A DNA stretch of 64,000 nucleotides from contig OY744608.1 of NCBI GenBank assembly GCA_963556255.1, positions 28,557,028-28,621,027 of the forward strand. Direction: 5' to 3'. The translations under genes were made by a program, and so were the position numbers. Origin of the DNA: Allolobophora icterica. Taxonomy: Eukaryota > Annelida > Clitellata > Crassiclitellata > Lumbricidae. The notes beneath the pieces are model-generated. The model was not told the origin of the DNA. It saw only the letters and a list, made by a program, of their open reading frames with translations, and ran no database searches. This document shows positions 48,711 to 62,300 of this stretch, in pieces (positions within the stretch are counted from its first letter, which is position 1; every line of letters begins with the position of its first letter).

Positions 48711-49896
48711 ATGCATAGGCTAAGCCTTTTATTATATCATAGCCCTGCTCTTCAAATTAGCCTGTATTTATGACCAATAGTAATCTTAATTTGGACAGAC
48801 AGATGTAATATCATTGCACCAACCTAATGTGTTTACTGTTGCGGCTTTATAAATGCAGAGCTCAGCGAACAAATGCATAGGACTAAAGACCAACAATAGG
48901 GCCTAATTAGGCCTATAGACTAAAGTCGGCTATCGAAAATGTGACATAGCAGCTGGGTAATTATTTTAGCTGCAATGCAGAGTCGTGGGCTCCCCATGCG
49001 TTTTCCAGTTAAAACGCACGTTTTGTTTTGCCGATTATTTTATACCGGTAGCTTTATGGTGTTCAAGTAAAATGGTGTAAATTATAAATGATCAGTAGGC
49101 CTACTTTAGTAGGGTAAGGAAAATAAACTTGACTATTCCATCGGCGCCTGTGAACACGGACAGGATGGGGCACGTTATTGCAATCTCGAAATTTATACAG
49201 CGCCCGAAGAGCGGAGTCGCGGGAACCATGCAGCTTTTTTCACAGGCGCTTAATCAAAACATAATCACTAGGCGAGGGGGGTGAAATTATTTTCAGGTCA
49301 AGATCCAAAGGGTGAGGCAGACAGGCAGACAGTAAGACGGTTAAGGTGGGTGTTGTTTAGAGTTGAAACGTCGACATCTGAACACTTGTGGCCCACATCA
49401 GACAGACAAGAAAACCGTGTCTACTCTCGTTCGTTGACCCAGCGTCCCAGCCACTGGAGAATACCTGTAATACAAGGTCATACATACATATATACGTACG
49501 TAGGCAACACACATACATAATGTAGACATGCATACTCAATCTTCAGTCTGTTCTGACCGTCCGATCTCGACTGAATTCTCACCTCTTCCTGGACTCATTT
49601 TCTCTGTAGGCCTAGCCTATAGGATGTTTCCGTGTCTTCTCGAATTTCTTTCTTGGCCTTCGACGGGATAAACCCTGGAATTTGGCTGGTACCAAAGATC
49701 GGCTCAGTAGCCTAGCGACCATCGACTGATAGGCCTACTATAGAATAGGCCTATATTCTTACATACTAGCGCTGTATAAATTCTTAGATCAGATTACATA
49801 GACCAACATACGCACATACCTATAGGCCCTACATACATAAATACATACACACATACATGCATGAATGCATATTCAATGTATAATATTAAACACGAA

Positions 49897-50020
49897 CATA
49901 TACATACATACATACATACATACATACATACATACATACATACATACATACATACATACATACATACATACATACATACATACATACATACATACATACA
50001 TACATACATACATACATACA

Positions 50021-50049
<29 letters not shown>
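49897..50049. repeat. (ACAT)n microsatellite
   Basis: About 37 units of ACAT; long frames here on both strands are simple-repeat artefacts. Confidence 0.95.
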
Positions 50050-50051
<2 letters not shown>

Positions 50052-50339
50052 CCTACATACATAGCCACATACATACATACTTTCATTTGTCAGTTCACGC
50101 TTGACGTGAACGACCTATTAAGTGACCTAAAAGCAATGACCAGACCTACACAATCTCAGCGTCACATTGATGATCAAATCATCGTTATTACATCGATCAT
50201 ATCAGGGCATATAAAACTGTATAACTAGTGGCACAAATGTCCCAGTGTTAGGATTTGTCCCAGTAGTTAGGCTGATTTGTCCCAGGCAATGTATGGTTAA
50301 AGTATAAGTAGTGGGACAAAATGTTGCAAGAGTTTTAAG

Positions 50340-50580
50340 ATTTACCCCAGTAGTAAATTCCCAAAAAGGTCATGAAGATGACTTCCTAAAAAAAGGTCAT
50401 GAACTTTTTCAGGAGATGACTTCCTAAAAAAGGTCATCATCTTTTTTGGGAGAATAATTGCCAAGAAAAGATCATCAACGGTTTTCGGGAGATAACTTTT
50501 TTGGGAGATGACTTCCTAAAAAAGGTCATCAACTTTTTCGGAGAGATGAATTTCCAGGAAAAAGGTCATCAAGGGTATTT
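50340..50580. repeat. Degenerate tandem array with GATGACTTCCTAAAAAAGG
   Basis: Four to five units carry GATGACTTCCTAAAAAAGG, TCATCAACTTTTTCGG and GGGAGAT. The same wording, inverted, is inside the MITE at 39280-39613. Confidence 0.75.
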
Positions 50581-51435
50581 TTCCCCAGTAGTCTAAATTC
50601 CTTAAAATATGCACTGGATCATATGCCCTATACTATGCAACTAATTTCTACATGGGTGTTACAAACACAGAAACTGAGGTTATCATATTATATGCGAGTT
50701 TAATGAAAGACGAGAGTCTGTTGAAAGACGACCAAAGCGTGAAGTTAAACTGCGAACGAAGTGAAATGATTTCGATCCTAGCTGGTACTTGTTCAAATAA
50801 TTATTATTCATGACTCTACCATGAAAGGTTACAGGTCTCTCGCCGTGCTACTTGCACCGGACTATTAATAGCCGCCCGCCCACAGCATCCGGGCCAAATG
50901 CCAATCACTCCGCCTTAGGAATGCCAATAATGAAAATGGGTAGGCCAAAAACACGAGCTCTACGTACGGATCAGCAAGCAACAGCATTTTATAACATCTG
51001 CATATTCAACGCTTGTATGGCCGATCTAAGTAATCCTGGGAGGGGCCGTAACACTTGATCTACTAGGATTAGTTACGCACGAGATATAGTCTGTTGTGAT
51101 AAACGATAACAATCTGGAATGTCGCCATGAATATGTCACTGCAGTGTGAAAGTGGGTGTACAGTTATTAATCACTCTTCATACAAAGATTTTCAGAAGCG
51201 AACAAGATAGGCCACTGACATAGAAACCGGGTAACTAGGGCGCGTGATGCATTCTGGTCTGTCTGCGTCTGTATCAATAACGCAGCTAGTAGACCGTTTA
51301 CCTTCGCTACGGAACGTAGCCTAAAACAAATGGATAACCCAGGGTTTTGAGCTAAAATTACCACAAAAATGGCTGCACCAAAGGTACCGTATACGGATTG
51401 TGCAATCCAATTTTCTTCTAATGACCTATCTTCAT

Positions 51436-52479
51436 AGGCGTAGACTCTGGGGGCAGCCGGGGCACGTGCCCCCTCCCAATAATTGAGGAGGAGGGGCAAT
51501 CTCCCCAATAATCGAGAGGAGAATTTAATCAAATGTTAAAATATTATGTTATGATATAGACATATTTCTTCAGAAACAGAAAAACAGAGACACAGAACTG
51601 AAATACAATCAGAAATTCATAATGGAAAAACAAAGATTTATTTTTATCTTCAATATCTTCAATATGAAACAAATTTACACGTAAACAAAACGCACCCTTA
51701 TACGCATTACGTAACACCGGAAGCCTCTGAGAATCGCTGATTGTCCAGACCAGAGGTGAATAAGTTGGGTCTTTTTGGTTTAAAAACACAAGTAAAAGAT
51801 AACCACAACATTTTTTTTTCTAAAAATAAATTTCTTATTCTTGTAGAACAGAGGTTTTCAAACTGTGGTCCGCGGACCAAGAGGGGTCCGCGAAGGATAT
51901 GGCGAGGGTCCGCGAGAGCGTTCTGAAAATATTCATTAGCCTAGGCTAATGATTAACACTGCATGGTTTTAGCATTATAACCGAAATTGTAACCGAAAAC
52001 TTATATGGCGCCACTAGAATCAGCATTAACAGCCTGCAGTGTTTTCAAATTCATACACTAGGCCTACTTATCAACAAGCTTGTATTGTGGAAATAGTCTG
52101 CCTTAAATTTTAAGTGATAAATTTTACGTTTTAAATGCTTAGGTCCGCGAGCTATGCCTAGAAAAAATAAGGGGTCCCTGGTCCAAAAAGTTTGAAAACC
52201 TCTGTTGTAGAAGTTATTTTAATAACGTTGATTTTATGCTTTTAATTTTCAGAAATCGTAACTGAGTTGGAGCTCTTGTTCATGCCATTTTTCGTGATTT
52301 TTATAATCCAAGATCCGAAAATCTTTTAAAAAAAACAAATAACGAAAACAACAAAAGTAAAAAAGAACAAAAAAAAGAAAAACATAAAAAACTTTTAATC
52401 TCGAAAGAAACTTGGTTTGTGCACCTCTGGTCCAGACCCCAGACCCCCAATATTTTGGACAAGTTTACTCCGGTGCCTA
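51436..52479. mobile_element. GGCGTAGAC-family element with a nested hAT
   Basis: The left end is GGCGTAGACTCTGGGGGCAG with GGCACGTGCCCC; the right end is CCCCAATATTTTGGACAAG with TTTACTCCGGTGCC. The compact relative at 12378-12513 has both ends with little between. The interior includes a complete hAT MITE (51849-52204). Confidence 0.55.
51849..52204. mobile_element. hAT (Charlie-like) MITE with 8-bp TSD
   Basis: The ends are CAGAGGTTTTCAAACTGTGG and, inverted, AGTTTGAAAACCTCTG. The flanks are perfect 8-bp duplications TTGTAGAA (51841-51848, 52205-52212). The interior has GGTCCGCGGACC, a palindrome, and a repeated GGTCCGCGA word. No transposase code. Confidence 0.92.
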
Positions 52480-52560
52480 TCTTATTTCCATATTAAAAAC
52501 TGATTTTATATGCCGTAATGCAGACCGAAAGTCATAACAATGAACACTTTCACACATAGT

Positions 52561-52752
52561 CGTAATTTGTTGGGGTACGAGGGTTACCCGTACCTCCAAC
52601 ATTTTGGACTGGGGGTACCGTACCCCCCTCCACTTTTTAAACAATGCCAATCAATATTTTATTATTGTGCCTTCCCAGAGATGGTCTCCATGTGAAAAGC
52701 GAAAGTGGAGAAGAAATTGGTACCACCATTTTTTAGACCAAAGTTACGCCTC
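52561..52752 (-). mobile_element. GGCGTAACTTT MITE, inverted copy
   Basis: On the minus strand it starts GGCGTAACTTTGGTC and carries GTGGGGGTACC-type blocks. It is the reverse of 48532-48710. Confidence 0.65.
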
Positions 52753-53234
52753 TGCTTTCACACACAGTTGGGCTACTCTGCCTATAGCAGATTACATGTC
52801 AACCAAGAGACGGAATTTTTGAGTAAAATGCAGCTGAATGCCAAAAAAATATTCAAAACCTGAAACGGCTAGTCTATTGCCATCAGTTACATAACTATCT
52901 AAAACATATTGCTGATTGTGAATTACTTTGCGACTTTTAAACAAATTGATCATCGTTTCGTGTCGTTTGGAGTATGCATCATTCATTAACCTAAAAACAC
53001 TTAGCAGATTGGAATCTAGTCGAAATGTTTTGCTCCACCCTTCATTGCCGTCTGGCCGGTGACGTCATACGAGTCAACGACGTTCGTGGAAGGAGTAGGT
53101 TGGTTATACAACACTGCAATAAATGTTCTGTCTGAAAGTTGAAGTCAGATGAAAAGTCGGCTGAACTACTCTATAAGTGTTTGTGATATTGGAGGAATAG
53201 GATTTTCATTTCGGTTAGAACATTTTTCATAATT

Positions 53235-53351
53235 ATGAATCCGGGATCGGATGCATTTAGAGTAACTCTGCGAAGGGATGGCCCGTCTCAATCGTGGGGT
53301 TTCCGACTCCAAGGTGGTACCGACTTCACCACTGCCCTCTCCGTACAGGCG
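53235..53351 (+). CDS. PDZ-LIM gene exon 1
   Basis: It encodes 39 residues from the start to TALSVQA, the first half of the PDZ domain, and ends in phase 0 at donor GTAGGT. Confidence 0.92.
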
Positions 53352-56300
53352 GTAGGTAAATTTAATGAATGAATGACTAATTGACTATATAAAGTATATA
53401 TAGTAAATTAATATAATATGATGCAGTTATATACAATTAATAAAATACGATCAGTAAATATAATTAATATAATATATAAATGATTACATAAATAAATATA
53501 AATAAATATTATCAATATAATAAATATTATTTAATTATGTTCAGGACGAGGGTATAATTCATGTATTTAACAGTAATTAATATATTAATCTAGTGTAATC
53601 AAAACTTGGACTAAGAAGGAGAGGAGCATTTGACTTGACAAATGACCGAGAACAACCAAGTTCTTTTATTTGCATGCATGAACCGCCCAATAACTAACGT
53701 CAAGAACTGATGACGACGACGACGACGATGATGATGATGACTGAATGTAATGGATATATAACCACCTGTTGTTGATGTTATTTAATAATTGGCATTAAGA
53801 TGGTGTAGGAGAAATAGCTGATCATGGTGAACAAAATTACATCTGGCGTTAGCACGGCATGTACCTTAAGTTGCGTGGAATTGAGAGTCCATATTTTATT
53901 TATTAGTGCTTTCTTGGTGTCTATCTGTTGTGAACTTGATTTTTTGCTTGCTAGTTTGTGCTGTGTTGAGCAAATTCCATTGATCCATTAATCCATTAAA
54001 AAATGTCTATAGCACCCAAAAGCGAAGTCGTGGGAACCAACTTATTTAAAGGCGCTTAGTCAAATTATAATCGATAGTAGGCGGGGTGGGGGAGGGGGAA
54101 ATTGGTTGGCAGTGGTGAATCGGATAGTATGAACATGCTCTACTGTTTGAATAAAATAAGACGGGAAAAGTATTGCATCTACTTATATGGCCCTGCTTGA
54201 ATTACTCAGAAGTGTGGCCATGTGGTCAAAAGATAATTTGGCAGAGGTACAGAAATGACCATGACACCTTTTTCAAAGATGTGTTAACTCTTGGTTAACT
54301 CTGTCGACCTACTTGATAGCCGTCATCTTTTATGTGGGTCTGTTGTTGACCTTGTATAATATGGAAATAATTATTTCTACCCATTTGTGTTGATTTAATT
54401 TTGACAGTTTTGTTATCATATCCTTTTTTGAGCTAGTGGACAGGATATTTCGTACTTTCGCTTTTGATATAGCCGTTGAATTGATTGTTTTGTTATTACT
54501 GCGGTAAAGTAGATGATTTCACTTCTGATCAATCTGTCTCCTGAGTTTCTTTTTATTATATGTGTAATTCGTCATCACTAAGCTGCCAAAATTCTTGCAT
54601 ATTTTGATCTATATGCAAGACACCTTGTACTGGCTCCCAGTGTAGGACAGGATCACATGCAAGACCATCCTCATGGGACGAACATTGATGGTCAGTGCAG
54701 CCCCAATGTACATCAGGGAGCTCTTTGTTCCCGTCTCCAGCCAGCCGGGTCGTTGACCTTAATTTTTGCAGCATGTGGGGACTTGATGATCCCATGCAGG
54801 TGCATCGTGCCTTCTCAAGCGTTGGACCATGATACTGGAACAGGCTTCTATTAGCAGTTCGTAACACTGCACCACATGCAGCACAGCAAACATTTTCGAA
54901 ATTTTCGAAATTTATGAAGTCGCATCTGTTTAAATCTGTTGGGGAGTTCATGAGGTTCTTATTCTGCAGAAATTACTCATTAAGACGTTATGCAAAGGGC
55001 CATGTGCATACATGCATACATACATACATGTATACAATTCATATGCTCTGTGTGCAAATCTGAACTGTTTAATTTAGGCCTGAATATTTGGGGTGCACAA
55101 TAGTCTAGTGTTTAGTGTGCTGGACTATCAATCGAGGGGTCAGGGGTTCAAATCCCTGCCAGGGCAGAAATTTGTTTCAAGGTTTCTGCTCCACCTACAT
55201 CCCCTAGCCAACGCAGCCACTGACCGTCCACCGTCACATGGGCATTAGGAGGGTAAGGATTTTGCAAATATTTTTCAAAAATAAAATCTTTTGATTATTA
55301 TGATTACTACAACTCCCAACATGATTTTCAATGTGAAAAAGCGTTTTGGTCTATTGTTGCATGAAAGTCATACTAGCGTTGTCCTTAGTGTTTGTGGCAA
55401 AGATTTGGTTTGAATATTGAACTTTTACCCCTTTCTGATGATTATGGTATGATATATGCACAGATGTTACATCATAAAAGTGATCAAGTCATGTTGACAG
55501 TTTTTGCAGCTGTCTGAACTTAATTTTTCTGTATTTTCTACATGCACCTTTGTGGTGAATAATTGTATACCGTTTATCTGGTTAGGTGGACTCTGCAATT
55601 ACTGGACATTCTGACCGTTGCTCTTGTTGTTAGTCTTACACAACTCAGAATTTATGTGGCATCCTTGATGCTGCTATTTTCAATTATTCTTACTAAATTT
55701 ATAGTTCATTATTTGTAATGTTGTAACGAGTCTATCCAATGGTGATTTGTTTCTCCTTGTAATTTGCCATTGTTTTAAGTTTTAACACTGTTTACTGCCT
55801 GATTATTATGGAATTTGTTCTGTTTTGGCAATTTTGACACCCAGAGGGTGGAACAAACTATGAATTAGAGTGGTTTTCAGTTTGTAGCCATATTATTAGG
55901 GTGATTTTGGTTTTCCCTGCCAAAATTGAGAGAGAGTGACTGAGTGAGAGATTGAGTGACAGATTGTTGTGATTAAGTGACAGAGTGAACATTGTGACTG
56001 GATGAATGAATGATGTTAGTGAGTGACAGGGAGTGTGACTGTTCTAGAAACGTTCTTAGCATGTGGTTCTATGTTCCTAAGTTATGTGCACCCCTGTGGC
56101 AACTGTTTTTCTTCACCAACAAATTCGACTTTGTGCTAGACACTCCCCATGGACAGTTTGTTTTTGGTGGCTTGTTGATTTTAAAATTCATCATACAGCA
56201 TTAACCCTATATTGACAATTACTGCATCTACTGTCAGCTTTAACCAGGTGTCATCTTGAGCAGTATCATGCATTTGCTCTTGCTTTATCAAAGATGTGCT

Positions 56301-59300
56301 GCTGAGTTTTCTGCACAGTTTTGTGCCACACTTTCCAACCTAACAATCTGACCAGTGTCAGTGCAGTTGCTTGTCATTTCATTTTCAAGTTAAGACTTGC
56401 CTTTTCAAATTGCTTATTCACCCTAGGCTGCCTTTCTGTCTTTGTGTATTGACCTGATTACAACTTGGTTTTGTTGTTGCCTTGTGCATTAGACCAAGGA
56501 TGTGATAGAAGTTCTAATTGGTGGAGGTTCTAATTAAAAATGGCAATAACCCTGGAGCTGTGATACTTAGAAGAGGTGTCAAATGTTAGTTAAAATACCA
56601 CTGGTACCAGTGTCTAGTTTGAGGGGGTACCTGATTACTTATCACACCATCATTTAATAAATTTATATCACCTGTCTTACTTGAATTTTTAGGTGGGAAC
56701 AGTAATTAATTCATTTGTAAAGACACTTATCATCTGTATAATTAATTCTTTGCTACATTTGTGTGTGGTAAAATTCAGATGAAATAATGAATGTTGCACT
56801 TTCTGAAGATTGACAGTGCTCACTTCTTTAATGCTTTGTTTTATATTTTTATGAGTCCATTGTACTACAGTACTATTAATAATTCCACCCACAGTTACAA
56901 AAGATACTGATTCATATATTGATCTATCTCATACAGTGTCACAATTAAGACAGGTAAGTTGATAAAGCTTAGCTTATAAATTATGGGTTTATTTTCATTG
57001 AGGTACAGTGTGTCTCATTTAAATAATTTTGTAATACTAGTTTGATCGGCATTGGGGAAAACTGTATCAACTGTATACCACCAATGTCAGCTGAGCACAA
57101 CTACTTAAGTACATGACGTTGGTGACTGACTTGATTGTCCTGCATTAGGCAGAGCTGTTCATAGCATGTGAACTTACCACAGTTGCAATGCCTCCAGACA
57201 TGATGAAGGGACCAGATCTGCATTCACTAGTATCACTAAGACAAATTATGGTAATTGCGACCCCCACTTGCCGCCGAAGCTGATGACCTAGCCAGAAACT
57301 GGTGGGCTGTGGTGACTATATAGCCTGAGCTCAGCTGCTGTATCAGGAAAGGTGAGAATAGCTGTGTGCTGGTATCCCAGGCCATCGCCTGTTTGTTCAT
57401 TACATGTAAAGCTAATTTATGGAAATGGCTGGGTACCAGGTATTGGATTCGCAGCCCAGGTACCCGCCTTTGGATGGATGCCCTGGTCTCTGGAGTGCCT
57501 ATTGACAGGCCTAATGATTAGTTCATCATGAGAGTGAATGCCTGTATGCCCTGTCTGTTGTAGCCTCTTCTAACCTCCAAGAGCATTGCTCCTATATGAT
57601 GTATGTTTCAGAACAACATTCTTTTAGGCCCTTTAGGGCTCATAAATCCAAGTGGTAAAGTGGCTTACTGTGTAAAACACATGGTAAAATCCCATCAAAA
57701 GTGACCGAAAAATGTACATTGTTAAAGATATGATGCACTGACGCAGGGGCTGCATTGATACATTGTTGCTCTAGATCGTCAGAGGCATGGTTCTGAGCAT
57801 GTTATTGTGCTGAAGCACAGCTTCTACAGCAGCCATCCTAGGCCTATCATAAATTATGTGAGACATGAAATAATATTCTACCCTGGATCTGAGAACATCT
57901 TCACTGGCTTCTTATCCTACCATTCCTGCTTTTACATGTATAGAACCCCATATCTTGGGTATTTGGTGTTATCACTGATAGCATTTTTATATCACAGTCT
58001 GCAGTAGTTTGATAATTTGATTCTCAAGTGAACTACTGCAGCTGGTCACAAAGTGCAGTTGGAATGCTCTTGTTTATCATGTTCTAACATCCTGTTCTGA
58101 TAACTGCATCATTTAAGTTGGGTGTGGCCAGGAGAACTCCTTGGTGTGGCCTGTTTTCTTATTAATTACTCTGTTGGCCCTTGTGCTGTTCATAAAATTA
58201 GTTGTGCCTGTGTCAGAGCAGTGATGAGGGAATGAGTCACTGCTTGTTCAGTCCTCACTTATGAGCAAGTCAAGTGGGACACTTGGGGCACAAGTGGGGG
58301 GAGACTTTGAAAACCTGCCAGGGCAGAAAGACATTTCAAGATTTCTGCCTCACTTATAATCCATAGTGAACTCAGCCTGCCTTCTTTAACCAATTTTTCA
58401 GACTGGCTTTTTCAATGGATTCTGATTTTTTATTGTGATTACACTTGAAACGCTATTGATTAATGCCATACAGTATCAGTGAAAAGATTAGAGGTGAGGG
58501 AGAGAACTGGCCATCTACCCTCATGTGCTGAGGCCAAGAAAAAAATAAAGTGCTAACACTTCATACCTCGGACTGCCTATTAGAGTCTAGCCAAAGAGAC
58601 GGCTCTGCAGTGGTTAGTACAGAGGGCCAAACAACTGGACATATGCATTCAATTTCATGATGTTGTGATGGTATAGATGTGGTGCTTGCTGTAAACTAAG
58701 ACACCTGACTAAGGCAGACTTTAAAGCGAAATTTATCAATTTCCTATAACACCTATGCTAGAGTCTTTCTTGTTTGTTGTGATGTGCAACCTGCTGGATT
58801 CAACCTACACTGTTTTATGTCAACATATGCACGAAGTCTGTCCGTAAGCTTTGTATGTTTGTTTTGTGTCAGTGTAAAATATCCTGTTGTTGATGTGTTT
58901 CCGGTGGCAGTGATTACTGTGGTCAAGTGGTGGTAGTGGGGTGAAGTTCTTTCAGTGCTTGTGTAATGTGTAGATTAGATGTGCTGTTCCATTGCACTGC
59001 AAATGAATTAATCATGTTGTGTGGGTTTATTAGTTCATTGAAATTATACACAAACTTCAGTTTTCATTTGTGCAAATGTTTCATGGTCCAATTATGTGTA
59101 GCATCTGCAGATTTCTTGGTGGCCCAGGATTGTCACTTATGTAAAATACTTAGGTCATTCTATGCAAATCTGCACTGTGGGATATGCAGCATGTCCACCG
59201 AATTTTGCAGTTAGGTAACTGTGGGTAAAGCAATAGTCAGTAGATTGTTATGCTTCTGTATGAACAGACCTTGCATATAGGATTCTCAATTGGTTTGACA

Positions 59301-62300
59301 AAAATTGGCTTTCTAAGAGAAAGAAAAAATGATAATTGTAAACTGACAAAATTTGTAAAGTGTCACTTCAAGAAAAAACTCATCAGTGGCGTGGATTAGA
59401 CAGCATCACAGCTAAACTAATCACCCTTGCAGTGTATTTTCTACTAAGATTATAGAAAGATCATGAAATATTTACTGTCCTTGAAGAACAAAAGCTACTA
59501 AAATCTAGGTTGTAACAAATACTACATTATCAGTATGTTATCAGTGGTTTACATTTTTCACTGGTACAATTTGAATAAGTAAGTAAGTAGGTAAGTAAGT
59601 ACATTCTTTATTATACCAGCTGCTGGTCCGCATTCCGGTGTACATATATCATATGTATCTATTTTATCTTCCTTTCCTGACTTTTCTCTAGAGCTTAACT
59701 AGACTTCCAGGCCAAGCAGTTGTAGTGGAAGGGCAATGGCTTGTGCCTTGGCCTTCCCTTTCAACGGTCTTCTGGAAGTTCCATTCTATGGCCGTTACTC
59801 TAAGAATAGGTGGCTTTCTTGGTATGTGCCTTGTGTTTCTTCTCCCACTGCCTAGCATCATGTACCAGGCACACACACACATGCACACCGCACACACATG
59901 CACACACACACACACACACACACAAGCACATGCACACACACTTGATGAATTAACTGTGGTAGAGTGAGGGACTGGAAGAAGCCGCTGTAAAACACAGCAA
60001 CCATAAACAAGCTTCAAATGGCGATAAAACTGCTGTTACCGTAAACCAGTGAAAATAGTTTCATCACAACAGACATTGGCAAACGAATGACCTTGATCTT
60101 AAATAGTTTGAAAGGCAGTGTATATCTGTGGCACTGTTGTGTAATTTCTATCATATTTGTTACCTTGTAAATGCAAGGAGTGTAACTAAGTGCTTTCATT
60201 CTATATAGTGGTCTTTTATCAGTGTTAAATAGCTGATTTTTATTATGATATTGAAGTATGGTTTTAATGAGAATACTTGAAGGATGGGCATTGAAGTGAG
60301 TGGGCATGCTAATCCAGATAAGCAGAAAACAGTAAAGATGGATCATCTACAGTAGATGATAAGCTACCAGGATGAAAATTAAATACTCTTAATTGTACCA
60401 TACTGTGCCAGCAGTTGCTAAGAGTTTGTAAGAGTTCTTTTCTGAAGGCCAAAGTGATAGGCTAATAAGGGAATTGTCTGGCTGAACTTGAAGCAGTGAA
60501 AAGGTGTCAATTAAATTAATGAGGAAACAGCCTGTTGATTACTTTTAGAAAATCGAGTGGGTTTTGACAGTTGTTAAAAACGTAAGAAACTAAATGAAAA
60601 TGGTAAAATGTCATTTTTTCAAAGAAATAAAAACTGAAAGAAACAGGGAAAAACAAAAAAGAAATGAAAAACACAAAAAAAGAAAATAATCATTTATCAG
60701 AGTAATGTGAATCCATTCTGCACTCTTTCTTTTGGGATTTTGGATAACTTAGAATTATCTTTTATAAATTTTATTTATTGTTCTGTGCTATTTATTTCTC
60801 AAATGATGACAGATGTAAATTAGCTGAATCCATGAAAGTATGGAGACAACATAAGGGACATCAGACAAAAATAAAATTAAACAAAATAATAACAGACAGT
60901 AAATAAATAAAGTTAGATATAAAAAATAAAAGACGGAAAAAACAGGATGAAAAATATAGAAAACTGAAAATAACGAGATTTTTTAGAAAAAATAAAAACC
61001 AAAAAAATAACGTTTTAACAACTATGGTTTTTGACCTGTGTGTTTGAAAATGGTGACCTACATTGTTTTGAAAATGTTGAACAATTGGTTCTGAATATTA
61101 AATAAATAATGGAACCTGTTACCATTTGCTTTTTTCATACTGCTAGCCTCCATCTCAGATTGAACTGGTTGACTGGTACTGACTAACAACTCTAGATACT
61201 GTTTTCTAATCTGAGGTAAACTTAATCCCTGGTAAATGAAAAATTTAATGTAATGTAGAAAGCCAATCTATGGCTAAGACATCCTTTGAAGCCTATCGCG
61301 TAAGTATGATGTATTTTTTGGTAGTAATGTAGTGTTTTTGGCCTTGTTACTGTGTAATGCAGATATAACAGTTCAGACACTGAAGTCAGAGTGTTCATGT
61401 CAGTGTGTTATAACTTATCCGAGCAGAAGACGTCCTTGAGACTCAGGAAATGTTTCCGTTCCTCTGTCTGATGCTATTAGCTGGCTTTTCAGATAAACTT
61501 CAAAGCTATCACAAAAATGTGCATTCTTGTCTGTTCTGTTGCTAGGTGAATCCAGGAAGCATAGCTGAGAGGGCCGGACTGCAGGCCGGTGATGCGGTGC
61601 TTCAGATTAACAACAGACCGTCTGACGAACTGGAACATGAGCAGGCTAAGCAGGAGATCGTAGCGTCAGGCAACGAAGTCTTCATGGTAGTACAAAGGTA
61701 GGATGCTTTACCTGTGTTGCATCAGCGTGTTATTTTAGTCAGGCAGACAGTCAGGCTCGCGAACACAGCCACATGGAGACAACTGCAGGAAGACGCAGAA
61801 TTTACGTCATGGTCTGAGACCTTATAAACAAGTGAAAGAACTACATAGTGTCTGCCTTTTTTCCACTGGCGTATCGAATATCATTTGATGATGTTGCTCT
61901 GCCAATTTCCCTCCTGCACTGGGCTTTGCTTTGGATGTTCGTGCTGGTGTCTTGTTTTGGATGCCGCCACTGCTTTTAGACTTACGTATCATAGGCTGGC
62001 AAGTCTTCCTGCGTCAGGAATACAGCAGCTGGCCTGTGTTGGTTGGTTGAGTTTTTTGTTGGGCAGTATTATAAAACGATTGCAGTCTGTGTAAACAGCA
62101 TATTTGGCTTGTAGCTGCCTGCTTCTGTGTGATGAGATTTTGTTACTGTTTTTCCTGAACAGGAATCGCAGTTTCTGTCCATTGTACACTTCCTGTGAGT
62201 TGCTGCACTTTGCTCACTGATTTCGTAAATCACTGGCTAATCATTGGTTTCTCATTGTGAATCTGTGATAATAGCCCTGTTCGTGTAAGAAAGATCCAAA

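Larger units (their letters stand above)
43313..53234. other. Intergenic between divergent CABIT and PDZ-LIM genes
   Basis: No gene was found on either strand. It must hold the promoters of both genes, but I could not identify a TATA box or initiator with confidence. Contents are MITEs, minisatellites and microsatellites listed separately; 43320-46080 and 44600-45900 in particular show nothing I can name, apart from a small CGCCGC-rich patch at 45711-45740. Confidence 0.5.

Noticed and set aside
49794..50104. Open frames of 60-94 codons on both strands
   Set aside because: Translations of an ACAT tetranucleotide repeat, whose 12-base period keeps frames open.
55087..55175. A functional tRNA gene
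   Set aside because: It has A and B boxes, but the acceptor stem does not pair and a SINE body follows.
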